Position numbers and translations under genes: made by a program. Shown piece after piece: positions 45,800 through 55,604 of a stretch of 64,000 nt of DNA. Positions within the stretch are counted from its first letter, which is position 1; each line of letters starts with the position of its first letter. The notes under the pieces are model-generated. The model had not been told where the DNA came from, did not search any database, and worked only from the letters and a program-made list of their open reading frames with translations. Source of the stretch: Shewanella saliphila (GTDB lineage: Bacteria > Pseudomonadota > Gammaproteobacteria > Enterobacterales > Shewanellaceae); NCBI RefSeq assembly GCF_014648295.1, contig NZ_BMQV01000008.1:62001-126000 (forward strand). The letters are read 5' to 3'.

Positions 45800-46309
45800 T
45801 TAGGCAACCGTTGGCTCATCAACAATAGTGACCTTTTCAACCACAATCGGCTCACGAGGTACATCATCGTGCCCGGCAATCATGGTGGTTTTAACCCGCT
45901 CCATTTGCTGAATCACGTCCATACCCGCGGTCACTTTGGCAAATACCGCATACCCCCAGCCTGAATTGGTTGTGGCAGTGTGATCGAGAAAATCATTATT
46001 GGCGACATTAATAAAAAACTGACCCGTAGCAGAGTGCGGTGCATCTGTACGCGCCATGGCTAAAGTACCGATCACATTTTTTAGGCCCTTGTTGGCTTCG
46101 TTGGCAATCGGGTCGCGGGTGGGCTTTTCTTTCATTTTGGCGGTTAAGCCACCGCCCTGCACCATAAAGCCTTTAATCACCCGATGAAAAATCGTGCCTT
46201 CATAAAAGCCATCCTGGCAATACTTTAAAAAGTTTTTTGAGGTGACTGGCGCACGCTCCATTTCCAGCTCTACAGTAAAATCGCCAAGGTTGGTGCTAAA
46301 AATAATCAT
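45800..46309 (-). CDS. ppiB: peptidyl-prolyl cis-trans isomerase B, cytosolic cyclophilin
   Basis: A 169-residue cyclophilin that catalyses proline isomerisation during folding. It lacks a signal peptide. Motifs are FHRVIKGFMVQGG with the catalytic arginine, ANEANKGLKNVIGTLAMAR and SATGQFFINV, plus WGYAVFAKVTAGMDVI. Length matches PpiB (about 165). It is adjacent to the porin gene on the opposite strand. The ribosome site is poor, so expression is hard to judge. Confidence 0.94.
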   Translation of the reverse strand: MIIFSTNLGDFTVELEMERAPVTSKNFLKYCQDGFYEGTIFHRVIKGFMVQGGGLTAKMKEKPTRDPIANEANKGLKNVIGTLAMARTDAPHSATGQFFINVANNDFLDHTATTNSGWGYAVFAKVTAGMDVIQQMERVKTTMIAGHDDVPREPIVVEKVTIVDEPTVA

Positions 46310-46379
46310 AAATTGCCCACTAAGTTAAACACAACAATAACGGCCATTATAGCCGCTATTGTGACTGTCTCGTTCGAGT

Positions 46380-47720
46380 TTATTGCGCTGTTTGATTAAA
46401 TAAATCCATCGCAGTACGCGTCATCGCCCGAACACCTGTTCGGATCGTTAATTTGTAATCTGGCGCAAACTGGCTTGAATGCAAAGATGGCAATGCATTG
46501 CCCGAGTCAACACTGGCTTGATATTGTTTAGGGTCAACGCCGCCAAGCCAAAACAATGTAATGGGGCGTTGTTCAGGGGTGAGACCATACAAACCAAAAT
46601 CTTCACCCGCCATCACAGGTGGCGCAATAAGCACATTATCGCTGCCAAGCTCAGCCTCAATACTGGCTTTTACTTTTGCAGCGAGCGTTGGGTCGTTATA
46701 GGTTGATGGAATGGTTTCATCGTCGTGCACATGCACCACAGGCATCAGGTCATCAGGTAAACCCGCACTGGTCGCTATCCCTGCGGTAATGCGTTTAATG
46801 GCAGCTATTTGTTGTTCACGCACCTTAGGGTTATATGAGCGCAATGTCAGCTGTAGCTTTACTTCATCTGAGATAATATTGTGTTTTGAACCACCATGAA
46901 TCGAACCCACCGTGACCACATTAGGCTCTAACGGCGACACTTCACGGCTCACTATGGTTTGCAATGCCAGCACAGTGCGCGCAGCAAGCACAACAGGGTC
47001 AACGGTGGCATGCGGATAAGCGCCATGGCCGCCCTTACCTTTAATGCTAATATCAACCGAGTCGACATTCGCCAATGCATAACCGCTAACGGTGCCAACC
47101 TTACCGGCAGGAATTGACGCATTCACATGCAACCCAATAATGTTGTCGGGCGTGGGGAACTGGCTAAACAGGCCTTGTTTAAGCATGGCTTTAGCGCCAC
47201 CACCCACCTCTTCAGCTGGTTGAGCCACCATCATTAAAGTGCCCTGCCAATCGGCTTTATGCTTAACCAATTGCTCAGCCGTACCAATAAGGCTGGTCAT
47301 GTGAATATCGTGGCCACAACCATGCATAATGCCCACGGTATTATTGTTTGCATCGACCGTGGTGACGGTTGAAGCATAGTCTTTTCCGGTTTGCTCAATA
47401 ATCGGTAAGCCGTCAATGTCGGCGCGGATCATCACTACCGGCCCTTCGCCATTTTGCAATATGCCGACCACACCATAACCGCCAAAATTTGACGTTACTT
47501 CAAACCCAAGCTGCTTCAGCTCTGTGGCCATACGCTCGCTGGTGGCTTTTTCTTGATATGACAATTCAGGATGTTGGTGCAAATGCAGGTAAAGCTTTTC
47601 AAGCTTAGGTAAGGCTTGAGTAACTGACTGATCTAGCTTGGTATTAGCAACAGCATTCAATGACAGTGACGCTGAAAACGCCAACGCTAATAAGGGGTAA
47701 GCAACACGGAATTTGATCAT
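46380..47720 (-). CDS. M20 family amidohydrolase, exported
   Basis: A 446-residue peptidase of the M20D amidohydrolase type with a signal peptide (hydrophobic 6-21, cut near VANT). Metal-binding residues are in GIMHGCGHDIHMTS and AEEVGGGAKAM, and the lid domain contains KGKGGHGAYPHA, with GEDFGLYG near the end. It should cleave N-acyl amino acids or small dipeptide-like amides in the periplasm. The ATG at 47720 is chosen instead of an in-frame TTG eight codons earlier. It is adjacent to ppiB on the same strand but separated by 70 bp and is probably independent. Confidence 0.88.
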   Translation of the reverse strand: MIKFRVAYPLLALAFSASLSLNAVANTKLDQSVTQALPKLEKLYLHLHQHPELSYQEKATSERMATELKQLGFEVTSNFGGYGVVGILQNGEGPVVMIRADIDGLPIIEQTGKDYASTVTTVDANNNTVGIMHGCGHDIHMTSLIGTAEQLVKHKADWQGTLMMVAQPAEEVGGGAKAMLKQGLFSQFPTPDNIIGLHVNASIPAGKVGTVSGYALANVDSVDISIKGKGGHGAYPHATVDPVVLAARTVLALQTIVSREVSPLEPNVVTVGSIHGGSKHNIISDEVKLQLTLRSYNPKVREQQIAAIKRITAGIATSAGLPDDLMPVVHVHDDETIPSTYNDPTLAAKVKASIEAELGSDNVLIAPPVMAGEDFGLYGLTPEQRPITLFWLGGVDPKQYQASVDSGNALPSLHSSQFAPDYKLTIRTGVRAMTRTAMDLFNQTAQ

Positions 47721-47835
47721 ATTATTATTCTTAAATGTCGGCAATTGAGTATGTTAACCTAGCACAAGCTCACGCTAGGTGGTAAGGCGTTTTAGCAACA
47801 TCATAGCCAATGCATAATAAAAATAAGGAAAACCA

Positions 47836-48372
47836 ATGAAAGTGATTACCGAAACACCCAGGTTGATTATTCGAGAATTTACCCTTGAAGATGCCCCCGC
47901 GGTATTGCACTTTAATACCCCAGAAGAGGTGAATCGATATACCGGTGATGCGGGTGTGTGCAATACGTTAACGGATGCCGAAAACATCATCCGCAATATT
48001 TGGCTGGTGGAGTATAAGCAGTATGGTTTTGGCCGCTGGGCAGTTGTCGCTAAAGACACCAATACCGTGATTGGTTTTTGCGGCTTTAAAAATGAAACCC
48101 GCATTAATGCGGTGGATATTGGTTATCGCTTGCATCCGGACTATTGGGGAATTGGCCTAGCTACCGAAGCCAACCAGGCTTGTATTGACTATGCCAAAGA
48201 GCACATGGATTTAGACATAGTGTATGCCGATGTGGTTGACGCCAATAATGGCTCAATTAATGTCACCACTAAGCTGGGGATGACCTACCATTCACAATAT
48301 CAAGAAGGTGAATTTAACGTTAATCGTTACGTGATTTCACTCAAGGCAGGCGGTTCTTCGGATAACAGCTAA
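47836..48372 (+). CDS. GNAT family N-acetyltransferase
   Basis: A 178-residue acetyltransferase of the RimJ/RimL-like GNAT group. Marks are TPRLIIREFTLEDAPAV at the N-terminus and GYRLHPDYWGIGLATEANQA, where the acetyl-CoA pyrophosphate loop (GIGLAT) sits. It transfers an acetyl group from acetyl-CoA to an amine on an unknown substrate, possibly protein N-termini. AAGGAA is five bases ahead of the ATG. It is monocistronic and shares a bidirectional terminator with the opposed hcr gene. Confidence 0.85.
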   Translation: MKVITETPRLIIREFTLEDAPAVLHFNTPEEVNRYTGDAGVCNTLTDAENIIRNIWLVEYKQYGFGRWAVVAKDTNTVIGFCGFKNETRINAVDIGYRLHPDYWGIGLATEANQACIDYAKEHMDLDIVYADVVDANNGSINVTTKLGMTYHSQYQEGEFNVNRYVISLKAGGSSDNS

Positions 48373-48425
48373 CTCGAATAAAGTCAGCCACTAACAAGTC
48401 ATCGTCACCCTAGGCTTACCCATAT

Positions 48426-48462
48426 AAAAATCCCTTAATAGAGCCGCTATTAAGGGATTTTT
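48426..48462. terminator. bidirectional terminator
   Basis: Perfect stem AAAAATCCCTTAATA with its complement around GAGCCGC, with A and T runs on both sides. It serves the convergent GNAT and hcr genes. Confidence 0.9.
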
Positions 48463-48475
48463 AGTATTTAAGTCG

Positions 48476-49672
48476 TTACATTTTTAACTGCACATCCGAA
48501 GTAAGCTTTGTTGAACATGCCAATACAAAACCAGCGGCAATTTCATCTGCGGTCAAGTTCATTGTACTTGTCGACTGAGTCGTACCCGACACAACCTGAC
48601 ATTTACATGCACCACAAACACCAGAACGGCACGCGGCAATTATCGGTAATTTTTCAGACTCGATACCATCCAATAAGGTTTGGTCGCCCGTTAATTGAAT
48701 GTCTTTATCGCCAATGCTCAACATAAACTGTTCAGTTGATGGATTACTTTCCAGCGCCGCTTTCAAGCCCAAAGCGCTGCTGTCACCAAAGCTTTCTTGA
48801 TTAAACTGACTCATATCAAAATCAGCGGCTTGTAACAGTAGTTTTACGTCGGCCATATACGATTCAGGGCCGCACACAAATACCGTGCGTTGTTGATAAT
48901 CCGGGACTAATTTAATTAAACTTTCTAAGTTTAAGCGGCCAATGCCAAAGCCTGTCTCAGCATGCTTATCACTGAGCATTTGGCTGTTGTCATCTGACTT
49001 AAGCATATAATTAAGGTTGAACTTTTGGCTGCGTGATGCCATTGACGCCATTGAATCGGCAAACATAACGTCATTAACCGTTTTTGCACTGTGTACAAAG
49101 GCAATATCACTGTCTGTGGTAGTATCGCAAAGCCAGCGCGACATAGAATGCATCGGTGTAACACCGCAACCTGCACTTAAAAACAAATACTTGTCGGCAA
49201 CAATGTCGACGAGGTTAAACACCCCATCAGGGCCAGTCACTGTGACCTCATCACCCACATTTAAGGTGTCGGCTAAATAGTTAGACACGACACCATTGGT
49301 GATTCTTTTAACCGTAACGACTAACGAGAAGGGTCGCGAAGGTGACGATGAAATAGTGTAACTGCGGTAAACTTTTTCGCCATTTATATCGAGTTTAAAG
49401 GTAATAAACTGCCCCGGTTTAAAATTAAACTTAACCGGCGTTAACCCCTGAAACCGAAAACTCACTACATTGTGGGTTTCATTCCACTTTTCAACACAGC
49501 GCAGTTGCACTTCACCACGTTGCCAGCTGTCGGCAGCTAAAAGAGCCTCTGGGCTTGTCTGAGCAACGGGTTCAACTTTTGGCGGTGCCTCACTGACAGG
49601 AGTAAGTGATTTAGCCGCTTGGGCAGAAAGTGCTTGAGAAAAAGAAAAACCAACAGAGGGAGTTGTACTCAT
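48476..49672 (-). CDS. hcr: NADH oxidoreductase for hybrid-cluster protein
   Basis: A 398-residue electron-transfer flavoprotein that passes electrons from NADH to Hcp. Residues about 1-55 are a poorly conserved N-terminal extension. The ferredoxin-reductase-like domain has RSYTISSSPS for FAD binding and AGCGVTPMHSM for NAD. The C-terminal [2Fe-2S] domain has ligands Cys348, Cys353, Cys356 and Cys386. It lies 114 bp downstream of hcp in the same direction and most likely shares its promoter. Regulation is expected through the NsrR-like site upstream of hcp. Confidence 0.9.
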   Translation of the reverse strand: MSTTPSVGFSFSQALSAQAAKSLTPVSEAPPKVEPVAQTSPEALLAADSWQRGEVQLRCVEKWNETHNVVSFRFQGLTPVKFNFKPGQFITFKLDINGEKVYRSYTISSSPSRPFSLVVTVKRITNGVVSNYLADTLNVGDEVTVTGPDGVFNLVDIVADKYLFLSAGCGVTPMHSMSRWLCDTTTDSDIAFVHSAKTVNDVMFADSMASMASRSQKFNLNYMLKSDDNSQMLSDKHAETGFGIGRLNLESLIKLVPDYQQRTVFVCGPESYMADVKLLLQAADFDMSQFNQESFGDSSALGLKAALESNPSTEQFMLSIGDKDIQLTGDQTLLDGIESEKLPIIAACRSGVCGACKCQVVSGTTQSTSTMNLTADEIAAGFVLACSTKLTSDVQLKM

Positions 49673-49786
49673 TTTGATACCTTTATTGCAGTAAACAAGA
49701 GAGGTGGCGATAAGGACAATGCCATATCGCCTTTAATCATTATCGTGCAAATACGCCTAACGTAAATGCACGATTTTTATGGCTGA

Positions 49787-51445
49787 TTATGCCACTTTCA
49801 TCATTGCTTTTAAGTCTGACTCAACATCAGTTGTGCCGCGTAAACCAAATTGTTGCTCTAAAATGCTCATTAGGTTGTCAGATAAAAACGCAGGAGCGGT
49901 AGGCCCTGTACGAATGTTTTTCACCCCAAGAGAAAGCAAGGTTAACAACACCACAATCGCTTTTTGCTCAAACCATGACAACACTAAGCTCAACGGTAAA
50001 TCGTTAAGGTCACACTCAAAAATATCTTTTAACGCTAACGCTAACTGAATCGCTGAGTAAGCATCGTTACATTGGCCCACATCTAATAAACGTGGCACAC
50101 CGTTGATGTCGCCAAATTCCAATTTATTGAATTTGTACTTACCACAGCCTAAGGTCAAAATAATTGAATCGTCAGGTACTGACTTAGCTAAATCGGTAAA
50201 GTAGCTACGCTCAGCTTTGTCGCCGTCACAACCACCAATTAAGAAGAAATGCTTAATAGAACCGTTTTTAACGTTTTCAACTACCGTTGGTGCTGCTGCC
50301 ATTAATGCATTGCGCGCAAAACCAATGGTGATCATGTGCGGAATTTCATCATAAGCAAAGCCTTCAAGTTCAAGTGCTTTGTTAATCACTTCACTAAAGT
50401 CTTCACCTTCAATATGAGTCACACCAGGCCAGCCCACAATGCTACGAGTGAAGATACGGTCAGAGTACTCACCCACATTTGGGTCAATAATACAGTTTGA
50501 TGTCATCACTACGGCACCAGGGAAAGTACCAAATTCTTTTTGCTGGTTTTGCCAAGCGCTACCGTAGTTACCCACTAAATGCGGGTACTTTTTAAAGGCT
50601 GGATACGCTAATGCAGGTAACATTTCACCATGGGTAAATACATTAATGCCTTTACCTGCGGTTTGCTCAAGGATAAGTTCTAAGTCTTTCATGTCATGGC
50701 CAGACACTAAAATTGCCTTACCTTTAACAGACTTGGTATTCACTTGTGTTGGTTCTGGGTGACCAAATGCAGTGGTTTCGCCTAAATCTAACATCGCCAT
50801 AATGCGATAGTTTAACTGGCCAATTTGCATTGCAGTGGCAAACAACTTGTCTGCATCGACTGAGTCTTCACCTAAAAATGCCATAATTTGATGGAATTCA
50901 GCCGCAACATCAACATCAGTTTGGTCAAGTACGCGAGCATGCTCCATATAAGCTGCTGCGCCTTTTAAGCCATACAAACATAATAGGCGTAAACCTAAAA
51001 TATCTTCATGTACTTCACCGCGATTAAGCAATGCCACTGGCGCTTGAGCTAAAATTTCAGGCTTAGAAGTGGCAAGCAATAATTCGCCTTGAGCGCTTAC
51101 CATTTCAGGTTCAACACCCTTGCCTTTGCATGCTGCGATGTAAGCTGCTTTTAATTGGTCACGATAAGTTTGCGCCTGATAGGCGTAATCAATTAAGCGT
51201 TCATCGTCGAAGTTTACGTTAGTTAACGTGGCAAAAAAGGCTTTCGGGACAAATGCATCAATCTCGCTATCTACAATATCAAACTCACGCGCTTTAATTG
51301 CATATGTTGATACGCCTTGCAGCATATAGATTAATAAATCTTGAATATCAGACGTTGACGCCAACTTGCCACACATACCTTGCGAGTAACTACAGCCGTT
51401 GCCTGCTGGTGTTCTAATGGTTTGCTCACATTGCACACAAAACAT
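49787..51445 (-). CDS. hcp: hydroxylamine reductase, hybrid-cluster protein
   Basis: A 552-residue iron-sulfur-oxygen protein that handles nitric oxide and hydroxylamine during anaerobic nitrate or nitrite respiration. The N-terminal cysteines are at 3, 6, 18 and 25 (CX2CX11CX6C), the pattern of the [2Fe-2S]-containing class found in facultative anaerobes. Further motifs that bind the hybrid cluster are [28 protein letters not shown] and [10 protein letters not shown]. The start ATG is at 51443-51445 with GAGGAG ahead. It is followed by hcr. An NsrR-like dyad lies 24-42 bp upstream. Confidence 0.95.
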   Translation of the reverse strand: MFCVQCEQTIRTPAGNGCSYSQGMCGKLASTSDIQDLLIYMLQGVSTYAIKAREFDIVDSEIDAFVPKAFFATLTNVNFDDERLIDYAYQAQTYRDQLKAAYIAACKGKGVEPEMVSAQGELLLATSKPEILAQAPVALLNRGEVHEDILGLRLLCLYGLKGAAAYMEHARVLDQTDVDVAAEFHQIMAFLGEDSVDADKLFATAMQIGQLNYRIMAMLDLGETTAFGHPEPTQVNTKSVKGKAILVSGHDMKDLELILEQTAGKGINVFTHGEMLPALAYPAFKKYPHLVGNYGSAWQNQQKEFGTFPGAVVMTSNCIIDPNVGEYSDRIFTRSIVGWPGVTHIEGEDFSEVINKALELEGFAYDEIPHMITIGFARNALMAAAPTVVENVKNGSIKHFFLIGGCDGDKAERSYFTDLAKSVPDDSIILTLGCGKYKFNKLEFGDINGVPRLLDVGQCNDAYSAIQLALALKDIFECDLNDLPLSLVLSWFEQKAIVVLLTLLSLGVKNIRTGPTAPAFLSDNLMSILEQQFGLRGTTDVESDLKAMMKVA

Positions 51446-51469
51446 AACTCTACTCCTCAAAATTAAATC

Positions 51470-51486
51470 ATGTATAAATTTTACAT
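51470..51486 (-). promoter_or_regulatory. NsrR-like operator upstream of hcp
   Basis: The dyad ATGTATAAATTTTACAT has 5-bp perfect arms and the 17-bp size of the NsrR site (ATGYATTT-type). NsrR is an NO-sensing repressor that commonly controls hcp-hcr. The centre differs from consensus, and no nsrR gene is in the window. Confidence 0.5.
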
Positions 51487-51744
51487 GTTATGGAGTAGTT
51501 TACTCTTTACTCTGTAAATCAAAACCGCTTTTTAATATCAATGTTGCGTTTTATGAGCTAAATCACCTTAAGTAATTACTAATGTAAATAACCATATTAA
51601 CCCACATAAAATCGTTCAAATACCCATCAACACTGCACTTTCACCTACTAATTAAACGATTAAATTGCCCCTAAAATAGTTTCCTTTTATTGATTAAAAG
51701 CACGTAGAATTATCAAATTACAGACTTAAGATCAGGATGAATAG

Positions 51745-52419
51745 ATGAAAACCAAACTCAATGCGATAGCATCTGCTCTATTTTTATTACTGGCTCCTGC
51801 TGCAATGGCAGCCGATGTTGCAGTGATAACCTTAGAAAATGGCGCCAATGTTCGCTTAAAAGATGACTTCACCTGGGAATACATCATCACCGAAACGGTC
51901 GCACAGCCAGCAACAATCCAAGCTCCAGCCGTCGCAACCGAGGTTGTCGATGCATCGATGTCAAACGTTAGCGCAACCGCAACCCAACAAACCAGTGCGG
52001 TAACGACTGCGGTGACTACAGTCGTGGCCGCCACTGCAGCAGACACCACAACGCGACTAACTGCAACCGCTATGGCACAACCTGAGTTATTGCGCAGCAC
52101 TGCAAAAGATGGCATTAAAATCACCCTCGCTGACACCCAATGGAAAGACAATGAATTGGGGCTTATCTTTGATTTTGACAGCACCAGTGACGACCATGTC
52201 ACGGTGGTCAATGTTGAAGCCAGTTTCTTTAATGACCAAGGCGGCTTAATCAAAACCGAAACCTTAGAAGCCTGGGAAGCCATTTTCCGCATGCCAGAAA
52301 CCTATTTGCGTAAAGGCCAGCACCGCCAATCGCCAGTATTGTGGGTAGAAGGTATTAACCAACAGCAATGGCAACAACAGCTCATCAGCTTAAAAATTGT
52401 TGAGATTGAATCACGCTAA
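51745..52419 (+). CDS. DUF3157 family exported protein
   Basis: A 224-residue protein with a signal peptide (hydrophobic core, cut after MAA) and the early segment VAVITLENGANVRLKDDFTWEY, which matches DUF3157. A low-complexity region rich in alanine, threonine and valine covers about 50-112. The C-terminal domain has DGIKITLADTQWKDNELGL and KGQHRQSPVLWVEG. The role is unknown; the family occurs in Shewanella and relatives. It is a single gene ending at a bidirectional terminator (52422-52462). Confidence 0.75.
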   Translation: MKTKLNAIASALFLLLAPAAMAADVAVITLENGANVRLKDDFTWEYIITETVAQPATIQAPAVATEVVDASMSNVSATATQQTSAVTTAVTTVVAATAADTTTRLTATAMAQPELLRSTAKDGIKITLADTQWKDNELGLIFDFDSTSDDHVTVVNVEASFFNDQGGLIKTETLEAWEAIFRMPETYLRKGQHRQSPVLWVEGINQQQWQQQLISLKIVEIESR

Positions 52420-52421
52420 AT

Positions 52422-52462
52422 AAAAAAGCCCAGATGAAAGAGTATTTCAGCTGGGCTTTTTT
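52422..52462. terminator. bidirectional terminator
   Basis: Stem GCCCAGATGAAA and TTTCAGCTGGGC (one mismatch) around GAGTA with A and T runs on both sides. It lies between the convergent DUF3157 and DUF5062 genes. Confidence 0.88.
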
Positions 52463-52480
52463 AAACATCATCAAGTCATG

Positions 52481-52741
52481 TTAATTCAATAATTCATGAT
52501 CTTTAGGTAACTGCTTACTTATCCACAATATCAATTTATGTTTACGGTTAGGGCCGTCATCTTTATCTTCAGCTAATGGCTGTATTAGCTTATCTTGCAC
52601 TAATAAACGGTAAATACATTCCACTTTATCTTTAGGAGAAATCCCCTTACCAAAATCGGCAAAACCACGTTTTTGCGCATAGCCCACTCCAATTTCCATT
52701 GCGAGCTTGAGCAATTGGTTATCATGCTTACCAGCTTTCAT
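52481..52741 (-). CDS. DUF5062 family protein
   Basis: An 86-residue soluble protein, rich in lysine, matching the DUF5062 family: KHDNQLLKLAMEIGVGYAQK, then GISPKDKVECIYRLLVQDK and the C-terminal HKLILWISKQLPKDHELLN. No catalytic motif is evident. It is a small cytoplasmic protein of unknown role found in Shewanella and Vibrio relatives. It is a single gene on the minus strand, converging on the DUF3157 gene. Confidence 0.75.
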   Translation of the reverse strand: MKAGKHDNQLLKLAMEIGVGYAQKRGFADFGKGISPKDKVECIYRLLVQDKLIQPLAEDKDDGPNRKHKLILWISKQLPKDHELLN

Positions 52742-53015
52742 CTGTTGTCCTCATCATGCCTTTTACCCCTTTTAAACTACGTGAATATCCGTAAATAGCC
52801 ACAATAAACCGTAAAAATTGAACAAACATCACCCTTGGTAAGTTTGGTTACAAAAAATCCCTTGAGTTAATGGCATTAATCTATGACAAAACCCATAGGC
52901 TTGGTAGAGTAGTATGGTGTTTACTTTTGTTTTTATTGTCACTATTTCACGGTAACAACCACATTTGAAATAGGCTTAAAAACGTTTCAAACGGGCTAAC
53001 CCCAAGGATAATTCA

Positions 53016-55172
53016 ATGCGTAAAACTCTTATTACTACTGCCGTTAGTGCGGCATTGATGCTGAGTGCATGTTCTGAGCAAGCTACAGACACAGCAAAGG
53101 CGAGCAAAACGACCGCAGAGGCACCAACAACAATGACCAAAGCACCTGCAACTGCCGACAACGCGTTGTTAGTCCCAAGCCCATTGCAATACATGGCACC
53201 GCAATTTGACAAATTTAAAGCCGGTGACTTTTTACCTGCCTTTGAACAAGGCATGAAAGAGCACAAAGCTGAAATCGCGGCAATTACCAATAATGCTGAC
53301 GCACCAACGTTCGACAACACCGTGGTTGCACTTGAAAACACTGGCGCCATTTTAGATCGTACTCAACGTGTGTTCTTCAATCTTTCTGGGTTAATTTCAG
53401 ACGACAACTTCATCAGTGTTGAAGAACAAATTGTGCCTAAGTTAACCGCGCACATGGACAACATCTATTTAGATGAAAAGCTGTTTGCTCGCATTCAAGC
53501 CATTTACAAAAACAAAGCGACACTAAAAGGTGAAGATTTACGCTTAATTGAAGTCTATTACGATCGCTTTGTGCGTGCAGGCGCTGAATTATCAGCAGAA
53601 GACAAAGCGCAAATGCGTGAGCTAAACGGCGAGCTTGCCAAGCTTGAAACCAGCTTTTCACAAAACGTATTAAAGTCGTTTAAAGACGACATGATTTTAG
53701 TTGAAGACAAAGCCATGCTTGACGGTTTGTCAGAAAGCGCAATCGCATCATTAGCTGCGGCAGCAAAAGCAGCAGGCAAAACCGGTTACCTAATTACCCT
53801 AGTTAACACTACCACCCAACCGCTACTGTCTAGCCTTAAAAACCGCGATTTACGTCAAAAGCTATGGGAAACCTCGGCCTACCGCGCAATGGACACCAAC
53901 AGCCCAATTAACATCAAAATCGCCCAGCTACGTGCCGAAAAAGCCAAACTATTAGGTTACCCAACTTGGGCAGCTTATTCGCTTGGCGATCAAATGGCTC
54001 AAAAACCAGAAGCGGTTTATGGCATTTTAGATGACTTAGCCCCTAAAGCCCTGGTAAAAGCCAAAGTTGAAGCAGCCGATATTCAAGCAGAAATCGTTAA
54101 AGACGGTAAAGACTTTACCCTAGAGCCATGGGACTGGGCCTACTACGCTGAAAAAGTACGCGCAGCAAAATATGACCTAGACGACAGCCTTGTTAAACCA
54201 TATTTTGAGATGAACACCGTACTCACCGACGGTCTGTTTTTTGCTATGGAAAAACTATACGGCATTACCTTCAAGTCACGCACCGACTTACCGGTATGGC
54301 ACAAAGATGTCACCGCTTATGAAATCTTTAACAAAGACGGCAGCTCGCTAGGCTTGTTCTACCTTGATATGTACGCCCGCCCAGGCAAACGTGGTGGCGC
54401 ATGGATGGACGAATATGTCAGCCAGTCGTTCTTACAAAATACTAAACCAGTAGTATACAACGCGCTTAACGTGCCAAAACCTGCTGAAGGCCAACCTACG
54501 TTGTTAACCTTTGATGAAGTGAGCACCCTATTCCATGAGTTTGGCCACGCCATTCACGGTTTATACTCACAAGTTAACTACCCAAGCTTAGCCGGTACCA
54601 AAACGGCACGTGACTTTGTAGAGTTTCCATCACAAGCTAACGAAGACTGGAGCATCGACCCTGCTGTGCTAGAAAACTACGCTAAGCACTACCAAACAGG
54701 CGAACCGATTCCTGCTGAGTTACTGGCTAAAGTATTAAAGGCGCACACCTTTAACCAAGGGTTTGGCACCGTTGAATACCTAGCCGCTGCACTGCTAGAT
54801 ATGGAATGGCACTCAATTCCTGCTGGCACTGAAATCACCGATGTTGCTACCTTTGAAAAACAAGCACTGGCAAAACACGGTTTAGACTACGGCCCAATCG
54901 CACCGCGTTATAAAACCACCTACTTTAGCCACAGCTTCGGCGGCGGTTATTCTGCTGGTTACTACGCCTACCTGTGGACCGAAGTGTTTGCAGCAGACTC
55001 GTTTGCTTACATGATGGCGCACGGTGGATTAACCCAAGAGAACGGCCAAAAATACCGCGACACCGTATTGTCAAAAGGTAACAGCCAGGATCTAATGCAA
55101 AGCTACATCGACTTTGCAGGTAAAAAGCCCTCAACAGACGCGTTATTAAAGCGCCGTGGTTTAGTGCACTAA
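53016..55172 (+). CDS. dcp: peptidyl-dipeptidase Dcp, M3 family metallopeptidase (lipoprotein)
   Basis: A 718-residue zinc metallopeptidase of the M3 family. It removes C-terminal dipeptides from peptides. The N-terminus has a lipobox LSAC (Cys19), followed by a threonine-rich linker. The zinc motif HEFGH has His507 and His511 with Glu508. Other segments, such as FHEFGHAIHGLYSQVNYPS and SHSFGGGYSAGYYAYLWTE, fit Dcp. The lipoprotein signal suggests a periplasmic, membrane-anchored form. It ends 245 bp before the tRNA-Ser gene used as an integration site. Confidence 0.93.
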   Translation: MRKTLITTAVSAALMLSACSEQATDTAKASKTTAEAPTTMTKAPATADNALLVPSPLQYMAPQFDKFKAGDFLPAFEQGMKEHKAEIAAITNNADAPTFDNTVVALENTGAILDRTQRVFFNLSGLISDDNFISVEEQIVPKLTAHMDNIYLDEKLFARIQAIYKNKATLKGEDLRLIEVYYDRFVRAGAELSAEDKAQMRELNGELAKLETSFSQNVLKSFKDDMILVEDKAMLDGLSESAIASLAAAAKAAGKTGYLITLVNTTTQPLLSSLKNRDLRQKLWETSAYRAMDTNSPINIKIAQLRAEKAKLLGYPTWAAYSLGDQMAQKPEAVYGILDDLAPKALVKAKVEAADIQAEIVKDGKDFTLEPWDWAYYAEKVRAAKYDLDDSLVKPYFEMNTVLTDGLFFAMEKLYGITFKSRTDLPVWHKDVTAYEIFNKDGSSLGLFYLDMYARPGKRGGAWMDEYVSQSFLQNTKPVVYNALNVPKPAEGQPTLLTFDEVSTLFHEFGHAIHGLYSQVNYPSLAGTKTARDFVEFPSQANEDWSIDPAVLENYAKHYQTGEPIPAELLAKVLKAHTFNQGFGTVEYLAAALLDMEWHSIPAGTEITDVATFEKQALAKHGLDYGPIAPRYKTTYFSHSFGGGYSAGYYAYLWTEVFAADSFAYMMAHGGLTQENGQKYRDTVLSKGNSQDLMQSYIDFAGKKPSTDALLKRRGLVH

Positions 55173-55416
55173 GCACTATTTGTTGTCGCAACCTCTGCAG
55201 CTGAATCCACTTGGCAGCAGAGGTTGCCCACAAACACAACAGAATGCAGCAAAGCCAAACAGCGATAGAAACAACACGCTAAAACGCATTGAAAGAATAA
55301 AAAGAGTAAAAATCACCCAAACGCAGCCCTTTTTGAGCGATATTGCACATTTGTTGCGCCATCGCACGCTTCAAGGCTTTACATTTTCGTGAATACCCTT
55401 ATTATTCACCGCGTTC

Positions 55417-55506
55417 GGAGGGATGGCAGAGTGGTCGAATGCACCGGTCTTGAAAACCGGCAACGGTTTATCCCGTTCTAGGGTTCAAATCCCTATCCCT
55501 CCGCCA
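55417..55506 (+). tRNA. tRNA-Ser (anticodon UGA)
   Basis: A 90-nt cloverleaf with CCA encoded. The acceptor stem pairs GGAGGGA with TCCCTCC. The anticodon stem CCGGT/ACCGG encloses the loop CTTGAAA (anticodon TGA), and a long variable arm (CAACGGTTTATCCCGTTC) is typical of serine tRNA. The T-loop region is GGTTCAAATCC. Its 3' end is the left att core of two tandem islands. Confidence 0.97.
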
Positions 55507-55511
55507 CATTC
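55481..55511 (+). repeat. att core, copy 1 (tRNA-Ser 3' end)
   Basis: A 31-bp sequence starting GGGTTCAAATCCC and ending CCGCCACATTC, identical at 59636-59666 and 63947-63977. It contains the T-arm, acceptor 3' strand and CCA of the tRNA. Confidence 0.95.
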
Positions 55512-55520
55512 TAAAGTGAA

Positions 55521-55548
55521 AAAGCCATTGATAATCAATGGCTTTTTT
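55521..55548 (+). terminator. terminator following tRNA-Ser
   Basis: GCCATTGAT pairs with ATCAATGGC, followed by six T residues, 18 bp after the CCA end. Confidence 0.85.
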
Positions 55549-55604
55549 GCTTTCTAGCATTTGAAAAATCATATTCTCAGACCCAAAACGGATGACTGAG
55601 ACAT

